The notes under the pieces: generated by a model | Databases searched by the model: none | What the model was told of the DNA's origin: nothing | What the model saw: the letters and a program-made list of their open reading frames with translations, nothing else | Part shown: piece by piece, positions 32,549 through 40,892 of the stretch | How the letters are laid out: each line of letters begins with the position of its first letter | Position numbering within the stretch: position 1 is the stretch's first letter | DNA from: Candidatus Desulfovibrio intestinavium | Lineage (GTDB): Bacteria > Desulfobacterota > Desulfovibrionia > Desulfovibrionales > Desulfovibrionaceae | Assembly: GCA_019118345.1 (NCBI GenBank) | Contig: DWZD01000029.1 | Location: 1-40,892 of the forward strand | DNA: 40,892 nucleotides | Reading direction: 5' to 3' | Program-made: the position numbers and the translations under genes

Positions 32549-34045
32549 TTAGAGATCATGGCCGCAATAGGACAGGTTGAAGCTCTTGTTGCACAGGGGA
32601 AAGTCCGAAATCTGCTCGCCGCGCAGGGCCGCTTCCAACCCGGCCCAGTTGTGGAAGGAGGGATCATATATCTTGTAGCAGGCAAGCCTGCCCTCCCCGT
32701 CCGTGACGGCCACATGGCAGATTTCCCCGCGCCAGCCCTCCACCTCGGCCACGGCCAGCCGCCGGGCGGGCAGGCACTCCGGCAGGGGCAGACAGGTTTC
32801 CCCCTCGGTATGGGACAGGGCCTGAATGTCCGTGCAGGCCAAATCCACCGAGTCAGCCAGCTCCCGGCTGCGCACGCGGGCGCGGGCCAGCACGTCCCCG
32901 CCCTTCTCCACCCGGGGCTGCGTCTCGCACAGGGGCAGACAGGACAGGGGCACGTCGAAGCGGGCATCCCGCGTCAGCCCGCAGGCCCGGGCGGCCACGC
33001 CCACCAGCCCCAGGGCCTGGGCCGTGCCGCCGCCCAGCGCGCCGGTCTCCTCCAGACGATCCTGCACGCTGGCCGCGGCAAACATGACCTTCACCGATTC
33101 CCGCACGTCCCGCCAGCAATGCCGCAGGCGATCCAGCAGGCGGGCGCAGATGGCCGCATCCACATCCAGCGCGACCCCGCCGGGACAAACCCAGTTGCGC
33201 CCGAAACGGTTGCCGCAGACCTCGGCCGTCAGATTGAGAAAGTCCCCGCGAATGCGCCCGTTCCAGGCCGAGGTCGGCAAGAAGCCCGTATCCCCGGCAA
33301 TGGCGCCCAGATCGCCGGTGTGATTGGCCAGCCGTTCCAGCTCCAGCCCCAGACGCCGCAGGCGGTTGGCCCGTTCCGGCACGGTCAGGCCCGCCAGCCG
33401 TTCCAGAGCCGTGGCATAGGCCGTGGCATGCCCGATGCTCGTATCCCCGGCCACGCATTCCATGAGGCGCGCGTGCGCCGGCTGCGGGCCGCCCAGCAGA
33501 CGCCGCTCCACATCCCGGTGCTGGAAACCGAGGCTGATTTCCAGATGCATGACGTTTTCGCCGTAACACTGGAAGCGGAAATGCCCCGGTTCGATGACGC
33601 CCGCATGCACCGGCCCCACGGCCACCTCGTGCACTTCCTCGCCCTCCACCCGGTAATGCGTGATCTGCCCCGGGCCGGGCCGCTCGCCGGGGGCATCGGT
33701 GAGGCAGCCGTGCGGCACGAAGCGCACGGGCTTGAGCCAGGGATGGCCCTCGGGCCGGATGTTCCACTGTTCCCAGAGTTCGCGTTCAAAAAGGTGCGCC
33801 TGCGGGCAGTCCGGCGTCAGGGCCTCATAGGCGCTCAGGGGCGCGGTACGCACGGCCCGGATCGCCTGCTCCCCGTCCTGCCGCAACAGGGCGCACAGGC
33901 CGGCCCCCCCTTCCTCCGGCAGGCCAAAAAGGGCCAGCAGCCGCCGGTCGCCCCGCATCTGCGCGGCCACTTCCTGCCGCCAGTCCGCCACGGAGAGCAC
34001 GGGCACATCGTCCAGCGCCACGGATTGATCATAGCGGAAATCCAT
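32549..34045 (-). CDS. Large-subunit homologue lacking NiFe ligands (HycE/NuoCD-like)
   Basis: A 498-residue protein with an N-terminal NuoC-like domain (about 1-115, LFERELWEQWNIRPEGHP) fused to a NuoD/HycE-like domain (about 120-498). HEVAVGPVHAGVIEPGHFRF and the HLEISLGFQHRDVERRLLGG segment clearly place it in the family. The first NiFe motif (normally C-x2-C) reads ECVAGDTSIGHATAY with one Cys (C197). The C-terminal DPC-x2-C is replaced by SDFPLCNKSFNLSYCGHDL and the protein ends at the place where NuoD ends. A NiFe site is therefore not possible by the known ligands, and no maturation tail is left. Its ribosome site overlaps the stop of the upstream gene. Confidence 0.92.
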   Translation of the reverse strand: MDFRYDQSVALDDVPVLSVADWRQEVAAQMRGDRRLLALFGLPEEGGAGLCALLRQDGEQAIRAVRTAPLSAYEALTPDCPQAHLFERELWEQWNIRPEGHPWLKPVRFVPHGCLTDAPGERPGPGQITHYRVEGEEVHEVAVGPVHAGVIEPGHFRFQCYGENVMHLEISLGFQHRDVERRLLGGPQPAHARLMECVAGDTSIGHATAYATALERLAGLTVPERANRLRRLGLELERLANHTGDLGAIAGDTGFLPTSAWNGRIRGDFLNLTAEVCGNRFGRNWVCPGGVALDVDAAICARLLDRLRHCWRDVRESVKVMFAAASVQDRLEETGALGGGTAQALGLVGVAARACGLTRDARFDVPLSCLPLCETQPRVEKGGDVLARARVRSRELADSVDLACTDIQALSHTEGETCLPLPECLPARRLAVAEVEGWRGEICHVAVTDGEGRLACYKIYDPSFHNWAGLEAALRGEQISDFPLCNKSFNLSYCGHDL

Positions 34046-34047
34046 GC

Positions 34048-35562
34048 CTAGCCTCCTATGAGCGCCGCCGCGCGGGTCAGAAGGTTCTCCAGCCACGCGG
34101 GCGTGTACAGGCCGAGGCAGAGCACCAGCAGCCCCAGACAAAGGGGCGGCAGCACGCTGCAGGCGCTCTCCGGCTCGGCACGCTGCATGTCGCGCGGGCG
34201 CGTGCCCTGCACCATGCGCAGCACCGGCACGGACATGCCCACGAAAATCACGGCCAGCGCCAGCAGATAGCAGGCGGCCACCAGCCAGCGCCCCTGACTG
34301 AGAATGCCCTTGAGGATCAGAAATTCGCTGACGAAGAGGCCGAAGGGCGGCGAACCCACAATGGCCAGAAAACCCGCCGTCCAGAGCGCGCCGGTCATGG
34401 GCATGGTCCAGCGCAGGCCGCGCACGTCATAGCTGGACAGGGTGTGATAGCGGGTCAGAATGTTCCCGGCCAGCAAAAACAGCATGCACTTGGTCAGGGA
34501 ATGGCCCACCGCATGGAACATGGCCCCGAAAACCGCCGAGCCGCCCAGGCCGATGCCCAGAGCCAGAATGCCCATATGCTCCACGCTGGAATAGGCCAGC
34601 AGGCGCTTGTAATGCCCCTGCCCCACGATGAAGATGGCCGCCGTGAACAGGGACAGCAGGCCGAAAAACACCAGCAGGCCGCCGCTGAAGTCGCCCAGTC
34701 CGGCGGCCAGCATGATCTGATGCCCACGCAGGATGCCCAGCAGGGCGCAATTGAGCAGCGCCCCGGACAAGAGGCCCGAAACCAGCGACGGGGCCTGACT
34801 GTGGGCGTCGGGCAGCCAGTTGTGCAGGGGCGCAAGGCCCATCTTGGTGCCGTAGCCCACCAGCAGGAAGATGAAGGCCGCCTGCAGCCACGGCGATTGC
34901 ACGCCGTAAAAGCCGCTCTCCCGCACGGCGCGGGCCATGTTCACAAAGATGCCCACCTGATCCAGCCCCTCTTCCAGCACGAGACCGGGCCGGTAGAAGC
35001 CGATGGACAGCAGAAGATTGCCGATCAGGGCCAGGGCAATGCCCACGGAACAGATGATCAGGTATTTCCAGGTGGCCTCCAGCGATTGCTGGTGGCGGTG
35101 AAAGTAGATGAGCGGCGCACTGGCCAGGGTGGTGCCTTCGATGCCCATCCAGAGCGCGCCCAGATGCCGGGTGGTGGTCACCAGCGTCATGGCCGAGAGG
35201 AAAAAGCACAGACAGGCCGTGAAGCGCCGTTCCGGCGCATTGGTGAAGGGCCGCCCGTCCTGAAAGCCCGTACGTTCGCCCTTGAGGGCCTCATCCCGCA
35301 GATAGCCCACCCCGTACCAGCTCGCCGCGGCAAAGAGCGTGCTGGCCAACCCCAGAAAGAGCGCGCCCACCGCGTCCGGAGCCAGCAGCCCGCCGAGGGC
35401 GGCAGGCGTCTCGCCCCGGCCCACGGCCAGCAGGGTCAGCAGGGACAGCGCAAGATGCGTGACGGCCACCAGCAGGAGCAGACAGCGCCGCAGCGCGCGG
35501 GACGGCAGCCCCAGCATCAGCAGCCCCGTGCCCAGCGGAAGAAAGAAAAGAACCTCAAGCAT
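34048..35562 (-). CDS. HyfF-like antiporter-type membrane subunit
   Basis: A 504-residue protein with about 13-14 membrane helices, related to HyfF, NuoN and Mrp antiporters. GALWMGIEGTTLASAPLIYF carries the conserved Glu of helix 5, and GTKMGLAPLHNWLPDAHSQA the conserved Lys and the proton-antiporter signature. YSSVEHMGILALG matches the second conserved helix break. It would form part of the ion-translocating arm. It lies 20 bases after the HyfE-like gene and its stop is followed within 2 bases by the large-subunit gene. Confidence 0.93.
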   Translation of the reverse strand: MLEVLFFLPLGTGLLMLGLPSRALRRCLLLLVAVTHLALSLLTLLAVGRGETPAALGGLLAPDAVGALFLGLASTLFAAASWYGVGYLRDEALKGERTGFQDGRPFTNAPERRFTACLCFFLSAMTLVTTTRHLGALWMGIEGTTLASAPLIYFHRHQQSLEATWKYLIICSVGIALALIGNLLLSIGFYRPGLVLEEGLDQVGIFVNMARAVRESGFYGVQSPWLQAAFIFLLVGYGTKMGLAPLHNWLPDAHSQAPSLVSGLLSGALLNCALLGILRGHQIMLAAGLGDFSGGLLVFFGLLSLFTAAIFIVGQGHYKRLLAYSSVEHMGILALGIGLGGSAVFGAMFHAVGHSLTKCMLFLLAGNILTRYHTLSSYDVRGLRWTMPMTGALWTAGFLAIVGSPPFGLFVSEFLILKGILSQGRWLVAACYLLALAVIFVGMSVPVLRMVQGTRPRDMQRAEPESACSVLPPLCLGLLVLCLGLYTPAWLENLLTRAAALIGG

Positions 35563-35582
35563 GGCAGTATCCGTCCGGCAAA

Positions 35583-36206
35583 TCAGTCTCTGAGGTTGTG
35601 GAAGCGGTTGACGTCAATGGATTCAAAGGTGTCGTTGATATGATTGATGGCAATGCCCATGACGAAAACCGCCACAAAGATATCCAGCAGCAGGGTCAGT
35701 TCAAACCAGATGGCCCCGGCGCTCATGAGCGGGATGCCCAGCAGGAAGATGCCGTTTTCGGCCACCAGATAGCCCATGACCTGCGAGAGCGCGGTCACGC
35801 GCCCCACCACCAGCACCAGACCGCAGAACAGCGTGGTCAGGGCCGCAGGCAGCAGCAGGGCCGGGAACAGGCCGGGCGGCATGGGCAGCCGCCCTTCCAG
35901 CCAGAGGGAGAACAAAAGCCCCCCCATGCCCGCCAGCACGGCCCAGCCGTAACCGAAACGCGGCCGCAGATGCGGTTCGGCCCCGATGCGCCGCCGGGTG
36001 CGGTTGAGCAGCAGGGGCAGGATGACCCCCTTGATGATCAGTACGGCGGGCGCCAGCAGGGTATGATCCAGCGCCAGCAGCACCCCGGCCAGCAGCACGC
36101 CCTGCAGGGTGACCAGACGGATGAGGCTGCGCAGGCGATCCACCCCCAGCAGGGCCAGATTGTTCAGCGTCAGCACAAGGAGCAGCAGTTGCAGAAAACT
36201 GGACAT
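35583..36206 (-). CDS. HyfE-like membrane subunit
   Basis: A 207-residue protein with about 6-7 membrane helices that matches HyfE in length and in its ending (AINHINDTFESIDVNRFHNL, the part that contacts the large subunit arm). It contains a NuoK-like segment with acidic residues (MGYLVAENGIFLLGI). It lies 10 bases after the HyfC-like gene. No HyfD-like gene is present. Confidence 0.88.
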   Translation of the reverse strand: MSSFLQLLLLVLTLNNLALLGVDRLRSLIRLVTLQGVLLAGVLLALDHTLLAPAVLIIKGVILPLLLNRTRRRIGAEPHLRPRFGYGWAVLAGMGGLLFSLWLEGRLPMPPGLFPALLLPAALTTLFCGLVLVVGRVTALSQVMGYLVAENGIFLLGIPLMSAGAIWFELTLLLDIFVAVFVMGIAINHINDTFESIDVNRFHNLRD

Positions 36207-36216
36207 GGCGGCCTCG

Positions 36217-37152
36217 CTAGCGGATCTGGGTCAGGACAAGGGCCAGCACGGCCAGCACGCCCGCGCCGCCCAGCAACTTGGGAACGGTATACATGCGCAG
36301 CCGCGCCATGACCGATTCCACCACGCCCACCAGCACGGCCATGCCGAAAACCGTCAGCAGCCAGCAGAGGCTTTGCGCCCACCACGCCGTCAGATCGGGC
36401 ACAAGGATACCGGCGGGCAGGGCCGCGAAAAACCAGAGCTTGAGCGCGGAACCATAGAGGATGAAGGCCAGATTGGGGCCGGAATGATCCAGAATCATCA
36501 CCTCGTGGATCATGGTCAGCTCCAGATGCGTATTGGGGTCGTCCACCGGGATGCGGCAGTTCTCCACCAGCAGCAGCACAAAGAGCACCACCGGCACAAA
36601 GAGCAGTTCCGAACGGCCCAGCAGCCATTCCGTGCCCGGACGCCCGCCCAGCATGCCGGAAAGCGACAAATGCGTCTCCATGTCCAGCGCCGCGCCCACA
36701 CAGGCCAGCGCCAGCAGACAGCAGAACAGCACCGGCTCGGCCAGCGCGGAAAAAGTGGCCTCCCGGCTCGCGCCCATGCCTTCAAAGGATGACCCCGTGT
36801 CCAGCGCCGCCAGAATGAGGGCAAAGCGCCCCAGCCCCAGCAGATAGGCGGCCAGCAAAAAGTCCCCCTGAAAGGCCAGCGGCGAGGCCACCCCGCCCAG
36901 CGGCAGCAGGGCCAGCGCGCAGCAGACCGTGGCCAGCGAAACCGCCGGGCCGAGGGACAGCACGCAGCTGGCGCTGCGGCTCACCACCTCGCCCTTGCGC
37001 AGCAATTTGAACAGATCAAAATACAATTGCAGCACCGGCCTGCCGTGCCGGCCGGAAAACTTGGCCTTCACCCGGTTGATGATGCCCGGCAGCAGGGGCG
37101 CGAGCAAGAGCGCCAGCCCGAATTGCAGAAGATAGGCCGTCAGCGGACTCAT
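36217..37152 (-). CDS. HyfC-like (NuoH-type) membrane subunit
   Basis: A 311-residue protein with about 8 membrane helices, homologous to HyfC, HycD and NuoH. RPVLQLYFDLFKLLRKGEVV and ENCRIPVDDPNTHLELTMIHE (the acidic loop at the quinone or electron-transfer site in complex I) are typical. It couples the soluble arm to the antiporter-like subunits. It overlaps the HyfB-like gene by ATGA. The frame is open for 33 more codons upstream, but these lie in the coding part of the previous gene. Confidence 0.93.
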   Translation of the reverse strand: MSPLTAYLLQFGLALLLAPLLPGIINRVKAKFSGRHGRPVLQLYFDLFKLLRKGEVVSRSASCVLSLGPAVSLATVCCALALLPLGGVASPLAFQGDFLLAAYLLGLGRFALILAALDTGSSFEGMGASREATFSALAEPVLFCCLLALACVGAALDMETHLSLSGMLGGRPGTEWLLGRSELLFVPVVLFVLLLVENCRIPVDDPNTHLELTMIHEVMILDHSGPNLAFILYGSALKLWFFAALPAGILVPDLTAWWAQSLCWLLTVFGMAVLVGVVESVMARLRMYTVPKLLGGAGVLAVLALVLTQIR

Positions 37153-39170
37153 GCGTGCATCCCCCAGATCAGCAGCGCCACCAGCGTGACGAGTATATAC
37201 AGGATATAGAGGTAAATCTTGCCGTGCTGCACGATCTTCAGCGCATTGCACAGACGCTCGACAGCCTCGAAAAGGGGCGTGAACAAACTCGTCCGCACGC
37301 GATCCGGCGCGGAAATGGTCAGCGAGGCCCTGCCGGGGAACAGCCCTTCCCCCGGCTTCTCCATGATTTTCAGGCCCATGATCGCGCCGAACAGCCGTCC
37401 CAGCGGCTCGGAGTAGGAGGCCTCCGTGTACTGGATGCGCGCCGTGCCGTAGGCATAGCCGCAGCCCCAGGTCTCCTCGCGCGCCACCACCCGACCGTGC
37501 AGCAGACGGGCGCGCAGCAGCAGCAGCCCCGCCGTCAGCAGGATGACCGCGCCGCCGATGCAGGCAATGATGTCCAGCATGTGCCCCACTTCCGCGACGG
37601 CCCGCGCCCCGGACAGTTCGGCCAGCGGCGGCAGATGGGCCGCAATCTGGGCCGTGGGAGCCACCAGTTCAAAACACCGCCCGGCCAGCAGGCCGCCGCC
37701 CACGCAGGCCGCCGCCGGAAAGAGCAGCGGCCAGAGCGTGCCCCGGCCCGGCGTCCGCGCGTGCAGGGCCGCATCGCTGCGGGGATTGCCCAGAAAGGTG
37801 ATGCCGTAGGCCTTGGTGTAGGCGGCCAGCGCCAGCCCGCTCACCAGCCCCAGAATGACCAGCGCCAGCAGCAGGCCCAGCTGCAGTTCCACCGTGGGCA
37901 GGCTGGCCCCGTCCAGCAGGGAGAGCGCCAGCACGAATTCCCCGGCAAAGCCGTTGAAGGGCGGCAGGCAGGCAATGGAGGCCGCACCCAGCAAAAAAAG
38001 CCCGCCCAGCAACGGCATGCGCCGCTGCAGGCCGCCCAGACGGTTCATGGCCACCGTGCCCGTGGCTTGCTGCACCTCCCCGGCGCAGAGAAAGAGCAGA
38101 CACTTGAAGGCCGAATGGTTGAGCATGTGAAAGAGCATGCCCGCAAAGCCCAGGGTGGCGATCCACGGATGACCGCCCGCAGCCCCCAGCACGCCCGCGC
38201 CGATGCCCACCAGCATGATGCCCACGTTCTCCACGCTGGAATAGGCCAGCAGGCGCTTGAGATTGCTTTGGGCCAGCGCCTTGAGAATGCCCATGAGCGC
38301 CGTGGCCAGCCCGGCCACGAGGATGCACCAGCCCCACCACAGGGGGGCGTCCGTGGGCTGGCCCAGAAAATCGAAGCCCCGCAGGATGCCGTACAGCCCG
38401 GCGTTGATCATGGCCCCGGACTGCAGGCCCGCCACATGGTTGGGAGCCGCCGGATAGGCCTCCGGCATCCAGACGTGCATGGGCGCCAGACCGGCCTTGG
38501 CCCCGAAGCCCAGCAGGCCCAGCACAAAGAGCGCCGTGGTATAGCTGGAATGCTCCTGCGCGGCCAGCACCGCAAAATCCGTGCTGCCGCCCACCTGCCA
38601 GAGCAGCGCGAAATAGGTAATGAGCAGCACCGCCCCCAGATGAGCCGCCACCAGATAGATCCAGGCCGCGTCCCGCACCTTGCGGTCGCTGTCGTCAAAA
38701 TCGATGAGAAAGAAGGGCGCCAGCGACATGACTTCCCAGGCGATGAGAAAGAGCACCGCATCCCGCGCTGCCAGCACCACGGCCATGCCCGCCACCAGCA
38801 GCACATAGAAGAACCAGTGCGCCGCCAGATTGTGTTCCTCGGCTTTCGTCTCGCGCAGGGACAGACTGCCCGACAGGGCGCAGACCGCGCCCAGCCCGAA
38901 CACCGGCAGCAGAAACAACCGCGTCAGCGGATCCAGACCCAGCGAAAATTCGCCCAGCGGCAGGCCCCAGCTCAGACTGAAGCGCAGGTTCAGTTCCCAC
39001 GGGCCGCTGAAGACGCCGGCCAGCCCCAGCCCGCAGGCGATCACGATGACGGCTGGCCCGCACAGGTTCACCACGCGCGTCAGCCGCTGCGACGGCGACA
39101 GTCCGGCCAGGGCCAGCAGCACCACCGCCAGAACGCCCAAAAGACAAATTGCCAGAACAAACAAGGACAT
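37149..39170 (-). CDS. HyfB-like antiporter-type membrane subunit
   Basis: A 673-residue protein, the same size as E. coli HyfB, with about 16 membrane helices. LFLIAWEVMSLAPFFLI carries the conserved helix-5 Glu, GAKAGLAPMHVWMPEAYPAA the conserved Lys loop, and HMLNHSAFKCLLFLCAGEV the HyfB/NuoL core. The C-terminal part contains a long amphipathic segment (AVERLCNALKIVQHGKIYLY). GGAGAG precedes the ATG at 39170. It is the first gene of the six-gene operon. The 275-base region shared with tatD has no clear sigma-70 promoter. Confidence 0.93.
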   Translation of the reverse strand: MSLFVLAICLLGVLAVVLLALAGLSPSQRLTRVVNLCGPAVIVIACGLGLAGVFSGPWELNLRFSLSWGLPLGEFSLGLDPLTRLFLLPVFGLGAVCALSGSLSLRETKAEEHNLAAHWFFYVLLVAGMAVVLAARDAVLFLIAWEVMSLAPFFLIDFDDSDRKVRDAAWIYLVAAHLGAVLLITYFALLWQVGGSTDFAVLAAQEHSSYTTALFVLGLLGFGAKAGLAPMHVWMPEAYPAAPNHVAGLQSGAMINAGLYGILRGFDFLGQPTDAPLWWGWCILVAGLATALMGILKALAQSNLKRLLAYSSVENVGIMLVGIGAGVLGAAGGHPWIATLGFAGMLFHMLNHSAFKCLLFLCAGEVQQATGTVAMNRLGGLQRRMPLLGGLFLLGAASIACLPPFNGFAGEFVLALSLLDGASLPTVELQLGLLLALVILGLVSGLALAAYTKAYGITFLGNPRSDAALHARTPGRGTLWPLLFPAAACVGGGLLAGRCFELVAPTAQIAAHLPPLAELSGARAVAEVGHMLDIIACIGGAVILLTAGLLLLRARLLHGRVVAREETWGCGYAYGTARIQYTEASYSEPLGRLFGAIMGLKIMEKPGEGLFPGRASLTISAPDRVRTSLFTPLFEAVERLCNALKIVQHGKIYLYILYILVTLVALLIWGMHA

Positions 39171-39445
39171 GCACACTCTCCGCGAACCGGTTTCTGCTGA
39201 AAACGGCATGCCGTATGCGCGCCTTGCCCGGCCCCGGCAAATCGCCCGCCCGAGCCTGCGCCCGCATCCGCCCCATCAGGCGCGACGGCGCCGCAGGCGC
39301 GTTTTACGCCCTGCACACGGCGCGCCCACCATACGCCGATTGCCCGCCGCATGCAACGCCCGCGCCCACGCGACTGCCGCTCCCGGACGCTTGTCAGCCC
39401 GGCCCGGCCCTGCTACCACTCTGAACAACATCCACGGGAGGCATC

Positions 39446-40279
39446 ATGTCCCACAAGAAAACGCCCCGCATCGATCCCCTCACCCTCGCCCTGCCCCCGG
39501 TGGGCGTGGACAGCCATGCCCATCTTGCCGGCAAGGAATTTGACGCCGACCGCGAGGAGGTTCTCGCCCGCGCCGCCGCCTGCGGCATTGCCCATATCGG
39601 CAACATCTTTCTGGAACCGGCGGCCTTTGCCGAACAAAAACGTCTCTTTGACGCCCACCCCGAAGTCTTCTTCGTCCTCGGCATCCATCCCTGCGAAGGC
39701 CAGACCTGCGACAAGACCGCCCTGGAAACCATGCGGCAGGCCTTTGCCGCTGAACCCCGCCTCAAAGCCGTGGGCGAAATCGGGCTGGACTTCTACTGGG
39801 ACGACTGCCCGAAAGAACTCCAGTATCAGGCCTTCCAACAACAGCTTGACCTCGCCCGCGAACTGCAAAAACCCGTGGTCATTCACTGCCGCGAGGCCGA
39901 AAACGAAACCCTTGCCCTGCTCGAGGCCCAGGGCTTTGCCGGTCACCCCCTGCTCTGGCACTGCTTCGGCGGCGCGCCCGCGCTGGCCCGGCGCATCATC
40001 CGCAACGGCTGGCACATCTCCATCCCCGGCCCGGTCAGCTACCCCGCCAATGCCGCCCTGCGCGAGGCCGTGGCCCTCATCCCCGACGACCGCCTGCTGC
40101 TGGAAACAGACTGCCCCTACCTCTCGCCGCTGCCCTGGCGCGGCAAGCGCAACGAACCCGCCTTCACCGTCTTTACCGTGCGCCACATGGCCGACGCCCG
40201 CGGCGTCTCCCCCGAAGCCCTCTGGCGGCAATGCGGGGACAACGCCCGCCGTTTCTTCGGATTGGCTGACGGAGCGTAG
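39446..40279 (+). CDS. TatD family metal-dependent hydrolase/DNase
   Basis: A 277-residue TIM-barrel hydrolase of the TatD family (metal-dependent nucleases, some acting in DNA repair or quality control). Metal ligands are visible in DSHAHL (residues 22-27), the Glu of VGEIGLDFYW, VIHCREAEN, LLWHCFGG and the Asp of LLLETDCPYLSP. A GGGAGG site precedes the ATG. It is a single gene, divergent from the hyf-like operon and followed by the hairpin repeat copy B. Confidence 0.93.
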   Translation: MSHKKTPRIDPLTLALPPVGVDSHAHLAGKEFDADREEVLARAAACGIAHIGNIFLEPAAFAEQKRLFDAHPEVFFVLGIHPCEGQTCDKTALETMRQAFAAEPRLKAVGEIGLDFYWDDCPKELQYQAFQQQLDLARELQKPVVIHCREAENETLALLEAQGFAGHPLLWHCFGGAPALARRIIRNGWHISIPGPVSYPANAALREAVALIPDDRLLLETDCPYLSPLPWRGKRNEPAFTVFTVRHMADARGVSPEALWRQCGDNARRFFGLADGA

Positions 40280-40335
40280 ATTCTTCGGGTGATTGCCTCA
40301 AACACGATGTTGCGAGGCCGAGAGCACATCAGTTG

Positions 40336-40406
40336 AAAAAGCAGGATATTGCGAGGGGGCGAGGGAAACCGTTTTGAAAAACGGTTCTCCCTCGCCCCCT
40401 CGCGCT
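40336..40406 (+). repeat. Structured hairpin repeat, copy B
   Basis: Nearly identical to copy A at 9-80 (four differences in 72 bases). The stem is 40351-40375 with 40377-40402, with one bulged base. The A-T pair in the stem of copy A is C-G here, a compensatory change. It begins 57 bases after the tatD stop. No T run follows, so any terminator function is weaker than for copy A. Confidence 0.85.
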
Positions 40407-40892
40407 CCCCCTCTCCCTTCCCAAAACTTTTATCAGGGTCATTAAGCAGGCGACGTGACCCGCCAAGGCGTCGCGTATCTGTTTTGTCCCCCGGCGAGCG
40501 ACCGAAAGGCGGCCCGCAGGGCCGTGCCCGTTGCGACGAAGGAAGCTACGGGCATCGACAGCAGAGCTGCCTGCGGCGGCCTTGGGTTTTCTGCTTTGCT
40601 TTTTTCGGCGTTGGCTGGCGGCTTCGGCCAAGCGTTTGATCTTGGTCGCCTGCGCGGCGAGGCGGCAGGGGGCAGGGGCTTGGCAGCCCCTAGCCCCCCA
40701 CACCCCCTACCCCGCCTTGAGACAGCCATTGCTTGCGGGAATCATGCCCCTTCAGTCGCTCCCTGCCTCCCTCCCTGTCGCGCGTCATATGGCATCGCCC
40801 TTCCGCTGTCCCGCAGGCGGGACGAGCGTCCGGGCGGCGTCGGAGCTGCCGCCCCTGCGGCGCGGCGATCTCCTCCGCGCCATGACGCGCTT
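40407..40892. other. Non-coding end of window with a G-quadruplex motif
   Basis: No supported gene in about 490 bases; the short open frames have low-complexity Arg/Ala/Lys content. The sequence next to copy B (C-rich stretches up to about 40440) looks like an extension of the repeat family. At 40687-40713 four C runs (4, 6, 5, 4) separated by 2-3 bases give a strong G-quadruplex motif on the minus strand. A 7-2-7 palindrome lies at 40808-40823. Confidence 0.55.
40687..40713 (-). other. G-quadruplex motif
   Basis: On the minus strand, runs of 4, 5, 6 and 4 G with 2- and 3-base loops fit G4 consensus with room to spare; the plus strand could form an i-motif. Role unknown. Confidence 0.7.

Noticed and set aside
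18013..39170. hypA-hypB as maturation genes for the hyf-like complex in this window
   Set aside because: They are over 12 kb away on the other strand, and the large subunit here lacks Ni ligands, so they more likely serve another hydrogenase in the genome.
37155..39200. 681-codon open frame antisense to the HyfB-like gene
   Set aside because: Arg/Gln/His-rich low-complexity translation with no ribosome site or domain; the minus strand encodes a full-length HyfB homologue.
39171..39445. Possible sigma-54 promoter for the hyf-like operon (GG-N10-GC near 39238-39251, minus strand)
   Set aside because: Only the GG/GC spacing and TTTGC match; the -24 element is poor and the region is GC-rich, so chance is likely.
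40329..40703. Short minus-strand frame covering the hairpin repeat
   Set aside because: Its content reflects the repeat and C-rich tracts; no ribosome site or family. Best seen as a spurious frame over a dispersed repeat.

Overview
The window is GC-rich bacterial chromosome that reads as a Desulfovibrio-type sulfate reducer (Desulfovibrionaceae). The strongest clues are a 148-residue Desulfovibrio-style flavodoxin, the futalosine menaquinone genes, hypAB, sigma-54 type promoters and a hydrogenase-4-like membrane complex. Genus-level placement is inference from protein recognition; no database search was possible. Nothing looks like a prophage, IS element or CRISPR array.

Layout. 1-5757: a MATE exporter and mqnD on the minus strand, divergent from mqnE-mqnC-mqnA with ATGA overlaps. 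6020-6661: flavodoxin with its own promoter, Fur-like operator and terminator. 6744-13065: an uncharacterised radical SAM protein, a small membrane protein, a glycosyltransferase and a 1085-residue AsmA-like protein. 13325-15278: murA followed by a BON-domain lipoprotein. 15379-15723: tRNA-His and tRNA-Pro, each with its own promoter and terminator. 15752-17926: a small protein behind a second Fur-like operator, then an AMIN-domain protein and a TPR protein. 18013-19076: hypA-hypB. 19230-23862: three secreted proteins of unknown function around a minus-strand group of an AmmeMemoRadiSam radical SAM enzyme, a CobO-type adenosyltransferase and a deoxyribosyltransferase-like protein. 23973-26398: purM and a Bcr/CflA exporter. 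26603-28338: a TPR protein behind a near-consensus sigma-54 promoter with upstream dyads, and a Sel1-repeat protein. 28370-30729: hisC-cmk and a universal stress protein. 30895-31452: an unknown protein with a second sigma-54-like promoter. 31653-39170: a six-gene hydrogenase-4-like operon. 39446-40279: TatD. The last 600 bases are non-coding.

The most interesting unit is the minus-strand operon hyfB-hyfC-hyfE-hyfF-hyfG-hyf(H+I). It encodes two antiporter-like membrane subunits, NuoH-like and HyfE-like subunits, a 498-residue NuoCD/HycE-like large subunit, and a single polypeptide that fuses a two-cluster ferredoxin to the NuoB-like small subunit. The large subunit lacks both CxxC pairs that hold the NiFe site, so the complex should not be a hydrogenase. 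It matches the poorly understood energy-converting hydrogenase-related (Ehr) complexes that sit between complex I and group 4 hydrogenases. It keeps the iron-sulfur input and the ion-pumping arm, but its electron partner is unknown.

The second theme is regulation. Two 9-1-9 palindromes of the same design overlap the promoters of flavodoxin and of a 103-residue unknown protein. Two sigma-54 candidates are present, one with three related upstream dyads. Two tRNA genes have identical -35 and -10 elements. A long hairpin repeat occurs at both ends of the window, in the same orientation relative to the gene it follows, with a compensatory base-pair change between the copies.
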